From Paenibacillus amylolyticus (GTDB lineage Bacteria > Bacillota > Bacilli > Paenibacillales > Paenibacillaceae), in contig NZ_RIAS01000014.1 of the NCBI RefSeq assembly GCF_003719335.1, forward strand, positions 1-64,000: a stretch of 64,000 bases of DNA. The letters are read 5' to 3'. The notes below the pieces were generated by a model. It was not told where the DNA came from and made no database searches. It was given only the letters and a program-made list of their open reading frames with translations. Each line of letters begins with the position of its first letter. Within the stretch, counting starts at the first letter, position 1. The position numbers were made by a program, and so were the translations under genes. This document shows positions 56,594-64,000 of the stretch, piece by piece.

Positions 56594-58996
56594 TTGAGCA
56601 GGAAGTTAAATCTGATGTTACGTCTAAGAGAGTTTATGCTGCGCAAGCCCAAGACACTCGCTTTTAAAATCCCCTTTGCGTACTTTGTTATTATTCTGCT
56701 AACGGTGGCGTTTAGTGCGCTGGTGCTCAACCGTATTTCGGAGAATGACGCGCAACAGAAGATCAACGAAGCGTCTCTGCAGACGATTACGTCGATCCAG
56801 ACGAATGTCAATCTGATGATCGAGAATGTGAACAATTATTCGAAAATGATTTTCTCCGATCCGAACCTGCAGAACCTGCTAAGGCAAGGCAATGTATATT
56901 CTAATTTGCAGATGCAATCCAAGGTTAGTTCGTATTTGACCAACCTTATGCAAGCGGTTCCAATAATCGATTCAGTCTACATTTATGACAACTCGGGACA
57001 CCGTTTTTCGGTGGGCACACAGCAATGGCCAGCTTTTCTCGAAGCGAATGTAAAGGATGCACCGTGGTATGAGCAAGCTCTGAATTACAAAGGGCGATAC
57101 CTGCTCAGGCTGAATGGCGGTGACAGCAACGAAAAGCAAGCCGGAGTCGGAGCGGTGGCAGAGAACATTAACAACACTGTATACACACGGGCAGATGTAA
57201 AAGAAAATAAACTTCAAAATTCTCCTCATCATGATTCTGCTAACAAAGAAACAATCCAAAACATGATTAACAAAGATCAAGGCTATGAGCAACTCAATAG
57301 AGAAATTCATGAAAACGAAAACACTAGCAACATGGACAGCAAAAATACCAACGATATAACCCATAGTCAAAATGTCGGCAGGCCCCCGGCCAACGGAAGA
57401 AGTTTAGAAATGGAGACTGAGAACGAAACAGAACAGGGAGAAGAAAAAGATAAAGAAAATGATAAAGAAAATGATAAAGAAAATGAAAAAGAAAATGAAA
57501 AAGAGAAAGAGAAGGTGGTCTCTTTTATTCGTCTAATGCGCGACCTGGATGATACCTCTCCACTCGGCTTTCTGGTCATGAACATCAAAGAGAAATCCAT
57601 TGCGCAGGCTTATGCTAATCTACCGGCATCTGATTCATTTCAGGTAGCCATTCTGGACGAGCATCAGCAGATTATCGCATCGAATGCCACTACAAATACG
57701 GCAACAAACACCATGAAAAGTGCTGTAAAGAATGCAGGTTCTACTACTTCTTCAACATCCCTGGCATACACAGCCTCATCAAAGTCTACCGCACATAGAG
57801 CAACTCCAACAACTACGGAATCAGAAGAGGCGATTTCATCTGATGCATCCTCATTCACAGCTCAGAAGCAGGCAAGTATGCAAGAGATTTTAGAGGCTAA
57901 TCAAGCAAAGTTAAAGCAGGCATTTCAGGAGCAGCCTTCAGGCGTTCTGACTCTACATTCCGGAGGACAGGATTACGCGGTGACCTACCGCTCGGCAGGT
58001 GAAGATCAGTGGAAATACATCAGCATGAGTCCATATCGTGCAACAGATACCCGCAACACATCTCTGGTTCTGCTTGCTTTCATGCTGCTGGCGGTGAATG
58101 GGTCTGTCTTTTTTATCAGTTCTTTTATTATCTCTCGTAGCGTCATTAAGCCGATTCATAAGTTACTCCGATCCATGCAAAAAGCACCCAGTGGCAACTT
58201 CCGCAAAGTTAAAGTGGAGCTGAACAGTTACGAATTTGAACAGCTGTACAGTGGCTACAACCAGATGATTGAGCAGATCGAGCAGATGCTGAGTCGCATT
58301 ATTCAGGAGCAGCAGACGATCCGCCGAGCGGAGTTGAACACGCTCCAAGCACAGATCAAACCGCATTTTCTATACAACACACTCGACTCGATTACTTCTC
58401 TGGCGATGTCGGGTATGAACGATAAAGTGTGCGAGATGCTGGAGGCACTCGGAAGTTATTATCGGCTGAGTGTGAGCAAAGGCAATGAGGTCATCACACT
58501 ACGCGAAGAGGTTGAGATTGTACGTCATTATCTGACCATCCAGCAGGTGCGTTATCCGGGTGTATTTGAGGTACGGTACGATATCGATCCGGACTGTGAG
58601 CAGGTGCTAATTCCAAAACTCGTACTCCAACCCCTGGTGGAAAATTCACTCTATCATGGTATTCGCGCCAAAGGCAGCTCAGGTATTATACGTATTCAGG
58701 CGCAGCAAACGGGAGACAGCGTTACTCTAACACTTACGGACGATGGAGCGGGTATGTCCGAGGATCAAATGCAGCAGATCCAGCGCACAGAAAAGCACAA
58801 ATTCTTAAGGCCTGTGCATGATCAGTCAGAGTCTAACTCCAATGTGAATGCAAGCTTTGGTCTGTGGGGAACGATGGAGCGGCTGCGTATATTTTATGAT
58901 CGTGAAGATGTGTTGAATCTTGAGAGTGTGCCTGGAAAAGGAACCAGCATAACCATTACGATCCCGAAGGGAGACGTTGGATCATGGAACCGTTAA
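56594..58996 (+). CDS. Sensor histidine kinase, YesM type
   Basis: A 800-residue membrane kinase. Membrane helices lie at about 22-46 and 487-517 and enclose an extracellular sensor of about 440 residues, much longer than the usual 250. A HAMP linker follows, then the His-kinase region with QIKPHFLYNTLDSI (phosphorylated His, near 590), and the ATPase domain with VLQPLVENSLYHGI, TDDGAGMS and GKGTSITITIP. The sensor contains a low-complexity insertion: a polar linker, then five 12-bp repeat units (57449-57508) encoding DKEN/EKEN, then a Ser/Thr/Ala-rich stretch. TTG 56594 lies eight bases after GGAGGG; ATG 56579 overlaps that site. It overlaps the response regulator gene by 13 bases. Confidence 0.92.
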   Translation: MSRKLNLMLRLREFMLRKPKTLAFKIPFAYFVIILLTVAFSALVLNRISENDAQQKINEASLQTITSIQTNVNLMIENVNNYSKMIFSDPNLQNLLRQGNVYSNLQMQSKVSSYLTNLMQAVPIIDSVYIYDNSGHRFSVGTQQWPAFLEANVKDAPWYEQALNYKGRYLLRLNGGDSNEKQAGVGAVAENINNTVYTRADVKENKLQNSPHHDSANKETIQNMINKDQGYEQLNREIHENENTSNMDSKNTNDITHSQNVGRPPANGRSLEMETENETEQGEEKDKENDKENDKENEKENEKEKEKVVSFIRLMRDLDDTSPLGFLVMNIKEKSIAQAYANLPASDSFQVAILDEHQQIIASNATTNTATNTMKSAVKNAGSTTSSTSLAYTASSKSTAHRATPTTTESEEAISSDASSFTAQKQASMQEILEANQAKLKQAFQEQPSGVLTLHSGGQDYAVTYRSAGEDQWKYISMSPYRATDTRNTSLVLLAFMLLAVNGSVFFISSFIISRSVIKPIHKLLRSMQKAPSGNFRKVKVELNSYEFEQLYSGYNQMIEQIEQMLSRIIQEQQTIRRAELNTLQAQIKPHFLYNTLDSITSLAMSGMNDKVCEMLEALGSYYRLSVSKGNEVITLREEVEIVRHYLTIQQVRYPGVFEVRYDIDPDCEQVLIPKLVLQPLVENSLYHGIRAKGSSGIIRIQAQQTGDSVTLTLTDDGAGMSEDQMQQIQRTEKHKFLRPVHDQSESNSNVNASFGLWGTMERLRIFYDREDVLNLESVPGKGTSITITIPKGDVGSWNR

Positions 58997-60603
58997 AAGT
59001 ACTCCTCGTGGATGACGAGTATCTCATCCGAAATCTACTACGTATGCGCATCGATTGGCAGGAACAAGGCATGCAAATCGTTGGCGAAGCCTGCGATGCG
59101 GCAGAAGCCTTAGAGCAGGTTGAGTTGCTACATCCGGATATTGTATTTACGGATATTTATATGCCCAAGATGGATGGCATTGAGCTGAGCGGTCTCATCT
59201 TGAAGCGTTACCCGAACATCAAAATTGTGGTGGTGACGGGACATGATGAATTTGAATATGCACGTCAGAGTGTGAAGCTGGGCATATCCGATTTTATTTT
59301 GAAACCCATTCGAGCTACTGAATTATTACAGGTTACCACCAAGCTGCGAGCGGCTATCGAGCAGGAGAGAGGAAGGGAATATGAGCTGAGCAAGCTACGA
59401 GAGGAGATGAAGCGCAGTCTGCCGTACCTCAAGGAACGTTTTGTGAATCAGTGGTTGCAGGGGATTTTACATGAGGAAGAGGTGCGGGAACAGTTGCGTT
59501 TCTACCGCATTCCAATCGCTGCGGACAACCCGCAGTCTCGACTAGCCATCATCGAGGTACAGGCCGCGTTATCTTCACAAGCGGAGACTTCTACAGAGGA
59601 AGCTCAGATCCTGATGCGTATGGATAGTTTGAAGCACGTACAGGCCTACTACCAGCAGGATTTATACAAAATAATTGTCATGGACACACACAATCGTATT
59701 GTCATCCTTGCGACCGACCCTGATGCCAAGCTAACCGAGCAGGCCGAGCAGCTTCTGGGAGAACTGCGATGTCTGCTTAAAGTTGACGGTTCCGAGGCAG
59801 ACGTAACGATCGGGATTGGACAGCTGTACTCTGGGTGGGAGAGTGTCTGTATTGCTTACCGTGAAGCATGTCGTGCTCTGGATTACCAGACGTTTGTGGG
59901 GAAAAACCAGGTCATCTGCTTCGAGGATCTCGTGATCGAAAGCGATAAACGCAGTCAGCCGTATCGCTCGGATAAAGGGCTTCTAGAGCAGCTGCAATTC
60001 TGCATTAGCGTTGGTGCGGAAGAGGAGGCTGTGTCGTTACTTAAACAGATCCTTGCTGCCCCATTCTCCAATACAGCTCAGTTCCGCATGGCGGCTATGG
60101 ATGTAATTACCGAATGCCAACGTGCCGCCATGGAGCAGCAGCTTGAGGGTGAACAGGTATTTAACCAGGAAGCTGTTGCCATGATGCTGATGGCAGAGCA
60201 TTTACCGGACTTGAGAGCGATGCTGGAGCAACATGTCCGGGCCATATCGGGTGTGATTAAAGCCAAACGACAAGCGAAAGAAGTCAATTTAATCGATCAG
60301 GTCAAGGCGTACCTGGAAGAGCAGATGAAGAATGCAGAGGTGGGGCTGTCGAGTACAGCCGCGGCTTTTTACGTAAGTCCGGGTCACTTGGGGCGTTTGA
60401 TGAAAAAAGAAACCGGGCAGACGTTTGTCGAATATTTAACGCAGCTTCGTATGAAGAAGGCCGAATCATTGCTGAAGCAGACTGATTTGAAAGGGTATGA
60501 GATCGGGGAGCAGGTAGGCATCCCGGACCCGCATTACTTCAGCGTGTTATTCAAAAAACAGTTCGGCCGCTCCATGAACGAATACCGGAACGTCCGAAAT
60601 TAA
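58984..60603 (+). CDS. Response regulator, YesN type (REC plus AraC)
   Basis: A 539-residue transcription factor. The receiver domain (1-120) has acidic D10/D11, phosphorylation site D57 in DIVFTDIYMPKMDG, and Lys in FILKPI. A middle region of about 300 residues of unknown fold follows, then the C-terminal AraC helix-turn-helix (about 436-535) with LSSTAAAFYVSPGHLGRLMKKETGQTF-type sequence and GEQVGIPDPHYFSVLFKK. It is coupled to the kinase by gene overlap. The target is probably the sugar transporter operon that follows. Confidence 0.93.
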   Translation: MEPLKVLLVDDEYLIRNLLRMRIDWQEQGMQIVGEACDAAEALEQVELLHPDIVFTDIYMPKMDGIELSGLILKRYPNIKIVVVTGHDEFEYARQSVKLGISDFILKPIRATELLQVTTKLRAAIEQERGREYELSKLREEMKRSLPYLKERFVNQWLQGILHEEEVREQLRFYRIPIAADNPQSRLAIIEVQAALSSQAETSTEEAQILMRMDSLKHVQAYYQQDLYKIIVMDTHNRIVILATDPDAKLTEQAEQLLGELRCLLKVDGSEADVTIGIGQLYSGWESVCIAYREACRALDYQTFVGKNQVICFEDLVIESDKRSQPYRSDKGLLEQLQFCISVGAEEEAVSLLKQILAAPFSNTAQFRMAAMDVITECQRAAMEQQLEGEQVFNQEAVAMMLMAEHLPDLRAMLEQHVRAISGVIKAKRQAKEVNLIDQVKAYLEEQMKNAEVGLSSTAAAFYVSPGHLGRLMKKETGQTFVEYLTQLRMKKAESLLKQTDLKGYEIGEQVGIPDPHYFSVLFKKQFGRSMNEYRNVRN

Positions 60604-60724
60604 CGCTATATCTCAAAATGGTCGCGCTTTCAATTGTGTTCGAATATTACAAGTCGATGCCTGTTTTCTAAATGGAGCACAGTTCGAACTGCTACTAAAA
60701 TATGGATATATAGTTGAATTACTT

Positions 60725-60910
60725 TTTACACATAAACGGAGAGGACAGAAAAAACCTGAAGAAGCGGAGCCAAAGCTTTCTGAAAGAAAGCTGCATCGAA
60801 AGCATACACTTCGCCTTTATCACGGGATTTTACCCTTTCAGAAGGGGATCAAAAAATCCGGGGATAACAGCGATCGGAAGGTTATTCTGTCATCGGAGTG
60901 TACGTGTAAA
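60725..60910. repeat. Structured intergenic element, copy B
   Basis: Largest copy, about 186 bases. Closing stem TTTACAC/GTGTAAA; ACGGAG and ATCGGAGTG face each other across an internal loop; second stem GACAGAA (60744)/TTCTGTC (60885). Inside: AGAAGCG/CGCCTTT arm with an extra AGCTTTC/GAAAGCT hairpin, GGATTTT-CCCTT/AAGGG-AAAATCC arm, then the core CCGGGGATAACAGCGATCGG. It lies between the response regulator and the solute-binding protein gene. Confidence 0.78.
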
Positions 60911-60963
60911 TACCTTAGTTCTACTATGTATAGAACCAACAAAAAGATCAGGGAGGTCATATG

Positions 60964-62280
60964 ATGAAAGCGCTATTAAAGAAATCGTTAAGCCTATTTC
61001 TGGCTCTGGGACTTGCGGGTAGTCTGGCGGCATGTTCATCCGATTCGTCCGGCGGAGCACAGGGGGAAAGCAATGGCAAGATCAAGCTGACGCTGTGGGA
61101 TCAATCGGTTGGTACAACAGACCCGTCAGCCAAACTGCTGCCTGAGATTGTGGAGAAATGGAACAGCGAGCATCCCGACATCCAGGTTGAACGTACAGGC
61201 ACAACAGGCGAACAATATAAAACGAAAGTAAAAACATCCATTGCAGCCGGTGAGTCACCAGACTTGTTCTATGGAATGGGCGGGGGCAGTTTCATGCAGC
61301 CATATATTAAATCCGGTAACGTACTGGAGATTACAAGTTATCTGACGGACGATATCAAGGAACGTATGGGTCCCGGGATGGCAGAAGCGATCAATATGGA
61401 TGGCAAAATCTACACGCTGCCTGTGTACACACACATTGCCAACCTTTACGTGAATACAGAACTGTTCGAGCAGGCGGGTGCCAAAATCCCGACTACATAT
61501 AACGAGCTGCTGGATGCTGTCACCAAACTCAAAGCGGCAGGAATTACCCCGGCTGTGATTGGTGAGAAAGACCGCTGGCCGGGCATGTACTGGTATGACA
61601 TGATTGCGATGCGCCAAGCGGGGAATGCGGCGGTGATCGAGGCGTTCAAAGATCCGTCCAAGTGGGATTCACCGGACTTTGTCGCGGCGGCTACCAAGAT
61701 GCAGCAGCTGGCACAAGCCGGAGCATTCAACAGCAGTATGTTCAGTATGAGTTATGACGAGATGCTTGGGGCGTTTAATGCGGGCAAAGGAGCGATGATG
61801 TTCCAAGCCAACTGGGTGAATGCAGGCATTGAAGACCCGTCTTCCTCGGCAGTCAAAGGCAAAGTGAAGGTGATTCCGTTCCCGGTATTTGAGGATGGCA
61901 AAGGCACCAGCACTGAAATCTTCGGCGGAGCAGTCGACGGTTTCTACATCAGCCAGACGACCAAACATCCGAAGGAAGCTACGGAATTCCTCATGTATCT
62001 GAGCGAGCAGCTCGGCACACAAGGTTTCCTGGCGGGAGCGGGACTGCCAAGCTGGAAAACCGATTCACTCGACACCTCCAGCTTGTCTTCACTCGATCTG
62101 TCCGCGGCGGACATTATGAAAACGGCCACCTCGTTTATCGCCTGGTGGGATAACATTCTGCCAGCCGAGTCTGCGGAAGCACACAAAAATCTGGTCGCAC
62201 AGCTGCTGGCCGGTGATGTAACGCCAGAGGAGTTTTGCAAACAGATGGCGCAGCTGAAACCAACAGAGCTAAGTCTATAG
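60964..62280 (+). CDS. Sugar ABC transporter solute-binding lipoprotein
   Basis: A 438-residue extracellular binding protein of the carbohydrate family 1 (MalE/UgpB) type. Signal peptide with lipobox LAAC near residue 23. The N-terminal KIKLTLWDQSVGTTDPSAKL and later GESPDLFYGMGGG and TYNELLDAVTKLKAAGITP are typical. ATG 60964 lies seven bases behind GGAGG; ATG 60961 is possible. It follows a YesM/YesN-type pair, the common arrangement for inducible sugar uptake. The substrate is unknown. Compared with the protein at 19612 it is from a different binding-protein class. Confidence 0.93.
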   Translation: MKALLKKSLSLFLALGLAGSLAACSSDSSGGAQGESNGKIKLTLWDQSVGTTDPSAKLLPEIVEKWNSEHPDIQVERTGTTGEQYKTKVKTSIAAGESPDLFYGMGGGSFMQPYIKSGNVLEITSYLTDDIKERMGPGMAEAINMDGKIYTLPVYTHIANLYVNTELFEQAGAKIPTTYNELLDAVTKLKAAGITPAVIGEKDRWPGMYWYDMIAMRQAGNAAVIEAFKDPSKWDSPDFVAAATKMQQLAQAGAFNSSMFSMSYDEMLGAFNAGKGAMMFQANWVNAGIEDPSSSAVKGKVKVIPFPVFEDGKGTSTEIFGGAVDGFYISQTTKHPKEATEFLMYLSEQLGTQGFLAGAGLPSWKTDSLDTSSLSSLDLSAADIMKTATSFIAWWDNILPAESAEAHKNLVAQLLAGDVTPEEFCKQMAQLKPTELSL

Positions 62281-62368
62281 GTTAAACAGGCAAGCAAGTA
62301 TAGGCTTATGCTACGTGCGCGTTCATATACACTTGTAAACTAGCTCTCTCTGCCACCTTCTATATAAA

Positions 62369-62478
62369 TTGAACTATTCATTTACACTTGAACGGAGAGG
62401 TCAGAAAAAATCTGGGGATAACAGCGATTGTAAGGTTATTCTGTCATCGGAGTGGAATGTGTAAAATCTTTAGTTCAA
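62369..62478. repeat. Structured intergenic element, copy C (minimal)
   Basis: About 110 bases. Outermost stem TTGAACTA/TAGTTCAA, then TTTACAC/GTGTAAA, ACGGAG opposite ATCGGAGTG, then GTCAGAA/TTCTGTC with one mismatch, and the core CTGGGGATAACAGCGATTG. The two internal arms of copies A and B are missing, leaving AGAAAAAATCT. It lies between the binding-protein and permease genes. Confidence 0.75.
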
Positions 62479-62510
62479 CTTATATATTAATCAAAAATAA
62501 TGCCCAAACG

Positions 62511-62543
62511 AGGCGTGATCCGGGAGTTTCCGGTCACGCCTTT
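62511..62543 (+). other. Hairpin between binding-protein and permease genes
   Basis: AGGCGTGATCCGG pairs with CCGGTCACGCCT around GAGTTT with one bulge, then TTGAG. Probably partial termination or transcript protection, as in the other transporter operon. Confidence 0.6.
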
Positions 62544-62558
62544 GAGAGGAGAAGAGTC

Positions 62559-63428
62559 ATGAACTCTGTATTTTCCAATAAAGGTACGATTGCCGTTTTT
62601 GTATTACCTACAATGATTCTATTCTGCGGCATTGTGCTGATTCCGATCTTTGTCTCCAGTTATTACAGTCTGCTCGATTGGAATGGCGTAGGGAAAGGGG
62701 CGTTTATCGGCCTGGACAACTATGTGGAGATGTTCAAGGATACCCGAGTGATCAATTCGATCAAAAACTCCCTGCTGTTCGCAGGTGCATCTGTGTTCAT
62801 TCAGTTGCCAATCTCACTGGTGCTGGCGTTGATTCTGGCCTCTAACATAAAAGGGGAAGGCTTTTACCGAACCGTATATTTTATTCCTGTATTGATCTCT
62901 ACGGTCGTTATTGCCCAGTTATGGTCGAAAATTTATAATGCCGATTACGGTCTGCTCAACGTGATGCTGCAAAACATCGGTTTGTCCAGCTGGGCGCAGG
63001 ATTGGCTGGGTCAGAAGGAAACGGCTCTGACGGCTTCCTTCATTCCGACGCTCTGGCAGTACATGGGATACCATATGTTGCTCATGTATGCTGGGGCAAA
63101 ATCCGTGTCCCAAGATGTATTGGAGGCGGCACGAATCGACGGTGCTTCCCGGATGCGTGTGGCGTGGTCTATCATGATTCCGCTGATGAAGCCGATTCTG
63201 AAGGTATGTCTTGTATTTTCGGTCATCGGGGCGTTTAAAGTGTTTGACCTGATCTATGTGCTGACAGGTGGCGGGCCATTTTACAGTACTGAGGTGCCCA
63301 GCACGCTGATGTACGCTACCATTTTTGACACGTTCCGGTACGGATACGGCAGCGCCATTTCCGTTTTTATTATCGTGGAATGTCTGGTGTGTACCATCCT
63401 TATTAATTCATTGTTCAAGACAGAGTAG
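62559..63428 (+). CDS. Sugar ABC transporter permease (MalF/UgpA type)
   Basis: A 289-residue membrane subunit with six predicted helices. The EAA loop is LEAARIDGASRMRVAWSIMI near 190-210; YYSLLDWNGVGKGAFIGLDNY after the first helix is typical of the type. ATG 62559 follows GAGAGGAGAAG; the reading frame continues upstream to 62388, but that stretch covers the structured element and the hairpin and does not look like protein. No ATPase gene follows within the window. Confidence 0.93.
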   Translation: MNSVFSNKGTIAVFVLPTMILFCGIVLIPIFVSSYYSLLDWNGVGKGAFIGLDNYVEMFKDTRVINSIKNSLLFAGASVFIQLPISLVLALILASNIKGEGFYRTVYFIPVLISTVVIAQLWSKIYNADYGLLNVMLQNIGLSSWAQDWLGQKETALTASFIPTLWQYMGYHMLLMYAGAKSVSQDVLEAARIDGASRMRVAWSIMIPLMKPILKVCLVFSVIGAFKVFDLIYVLTGGGPFYSTEVPSTLMYATIFDTFRYGYGSAISVFIIVECLVCTILINSLFKTE

Positions 63429-63443
63429 AGGGAGGGAAGACGT

Positions 63444-64000
63444 ATGAGTACGGTTAACAATATCATGTTGCAAAAAAAGCCCCAGCCTCGGCGCTCCCTC
63501 ACCGGAGCTATCGGCAAAGTGCTACTGCAGGCGTTTCTGATCCTGATCGCCGTCATTCAGATTTATCCGCTGATCTGGCTGGCACTGTTTTCCCTGAAGG
63601 ATAACAGTGAAATTTTCAGCGGTGACGTGGCAGGGCTGCCCAAAGCTTTTCTATGGAGCAACTACACCAAGGCACTGTCTGACGGGCATGTACTGAACTA
63701 TTTTATGAATAGCGTGTTGGTCACGGCGGTCTCCATTATTCTGGTGTTAATCCTGTCCTCTATGACGGGATACGCGATCACAAGAATGAACTGGAAACTT
63801 AGCGGGCTAACGATGACGATGATACTCATGGGCATGATGGTGCCGATTCATGCGGCGCTACTGCCATTATTTATTATTTTGAAAAACCTGAGTCTGCTCA
63901 ATAGCTACTGGGCCTTGATCATTCCCTATGTAGCCTTCGGCATTCCGATGGCGGTCTTCATCCTGGGTAGCTTTTTCAAAGGTATCCCGAGAGAGATGGA
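63444..64000 (+). CDS. Sugar ABC transporter permease (MalG/UgpE type), cut by window end
   Basis: The first 185 residues of a second membrane subunit beginning MSTVNNIMLQKKPQPRR. Membrane helices are visible at about 28-50, 88-112, 122-146 and onward. The frame runs off the window just after FKGIPREM, ahead of the expected EAA loop. GGGAGGG lies upstream of ATG 63444. It completes the permease pair of this importer. Confidence 0.92.
   Translation, partial: MSTVNNIMLQKKPQPRRSLTGAIGKVLLQAFLILIAVIQIYPLIWLALFSLKDNSEIFSGDVAGLPKAFLWSNYTKALSDGHVLNYFMNSVLVTAVSIILVLILSSMTGYAITRMNWKLSGLTMTMILMGMMVPIHAALLPLFIILKNLSLLNSYWALIIPYVAFGIPMAVFILGSFFKGIPREM

Noticed and set aside
57444..57510. CRISPR-like array
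   Set aside because: The 12-bp units are contiguous, without spacers, and in frame inside a kinase gene.
60714..61022. 102-codon frame covering element B
   Set aside because: It lies across the structured element and the start of the binding-protein gene; frames through copies B and C share residues only because the DNA element is repeated.

Overview
The window reads as a chromosomal segment of a Paenibacillus-like member of the Bacillota. The gene order is the one known from Bacillus subtilis and relatives: hprK-lgt-ppaX-yvoF, hisZGDBHAFI, yvcD-trxB, glcK-rapZ-yvcK-whiA-(crh type), clpP next to tRNA-Arg, cggR-gap-pgk-tpi-gpmI-eno, secG-rnr-smpB-ssrA. Paenibacillus hallmarks are the lplB/lplC-type sugar ABC transporters without their own ATPase, large membrane-bound AraC regulators, YesM/YesN-type two-component pairs and copper-amine-oxidase stalk domains. 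The species is inferred, not shown.

Layout. 1-890: the last bases of a 23S rRNA gene, then eight tRNA genes, with no 5S gene in between. 1031-7188: a PucR-type regulator, a free-standing sugar ABC ATPase (MsmX/UgpC type), then hprK-lgt-ppaX-yvoF. 7435-16574: a complete histidine operon with a long leader, ending in a histidinol phosphatase and a PRPP synthetase. 16712-26045: a catabolic sugar locus (membrane AraC regulator, cre site, solute-binding lipoprotein, two permeases, TIM-barrel isomerase-like protein, 580-residue protein of unknown function). 26046-28860: an AT-rich accessory patch with two secreted proteins, a lipoprotein and repeats. 28860-37697: yvcD, trxB, a permease, glcK, rapZ, yvcK, whiA and an HPr-family protein. 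37873-40095: two secreted envelope proteins. 40347-41198 (minus strand): clpP under a perfect CtsR box, and tRNA-Arg. 41584-49044: the CggR-controlled lower-glycolysis operon. 49321-54449: secG, rnr, smpB, ssrA. 54450-55900: a small accessory insertion in which a 65-residue protein and a zeta-toxin-like kinase lie between ssrA and a decayed 100-bp copy of the ssrA 3' end. 56493-64000: a two-component pair and a second sugar ABC transporter cut by the window edge.

How it fits together. HPrK, the HPr-family protein, YvcK, glucokinase, CggR and the cre site form a carbon-control theme around glycolysis. Both sugar ABC systems lack an ATPase, and the UgpC-type ATPase at 2331 is the obvious shared candidate. 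RNase R, SmpB and tmRNA form the ribosome-rescue group.

Most interesting signals. (1) Three copies of an intergenic element (47552-47706, 60725-60910, 62369-62478) share the core GGGGATAACAGCGAT and have stems that change in compensating ways, which points to a structured RNA or RNA-like repeat that I cannot name. (2) The toxin-antitoxin-like pair is bracketed by duplicated ssrA 3' ends. (3) The Crh-locus protein retains His15. Starts were chosen by ribosome binding site. Promoters, operators and terminators were read by eye.
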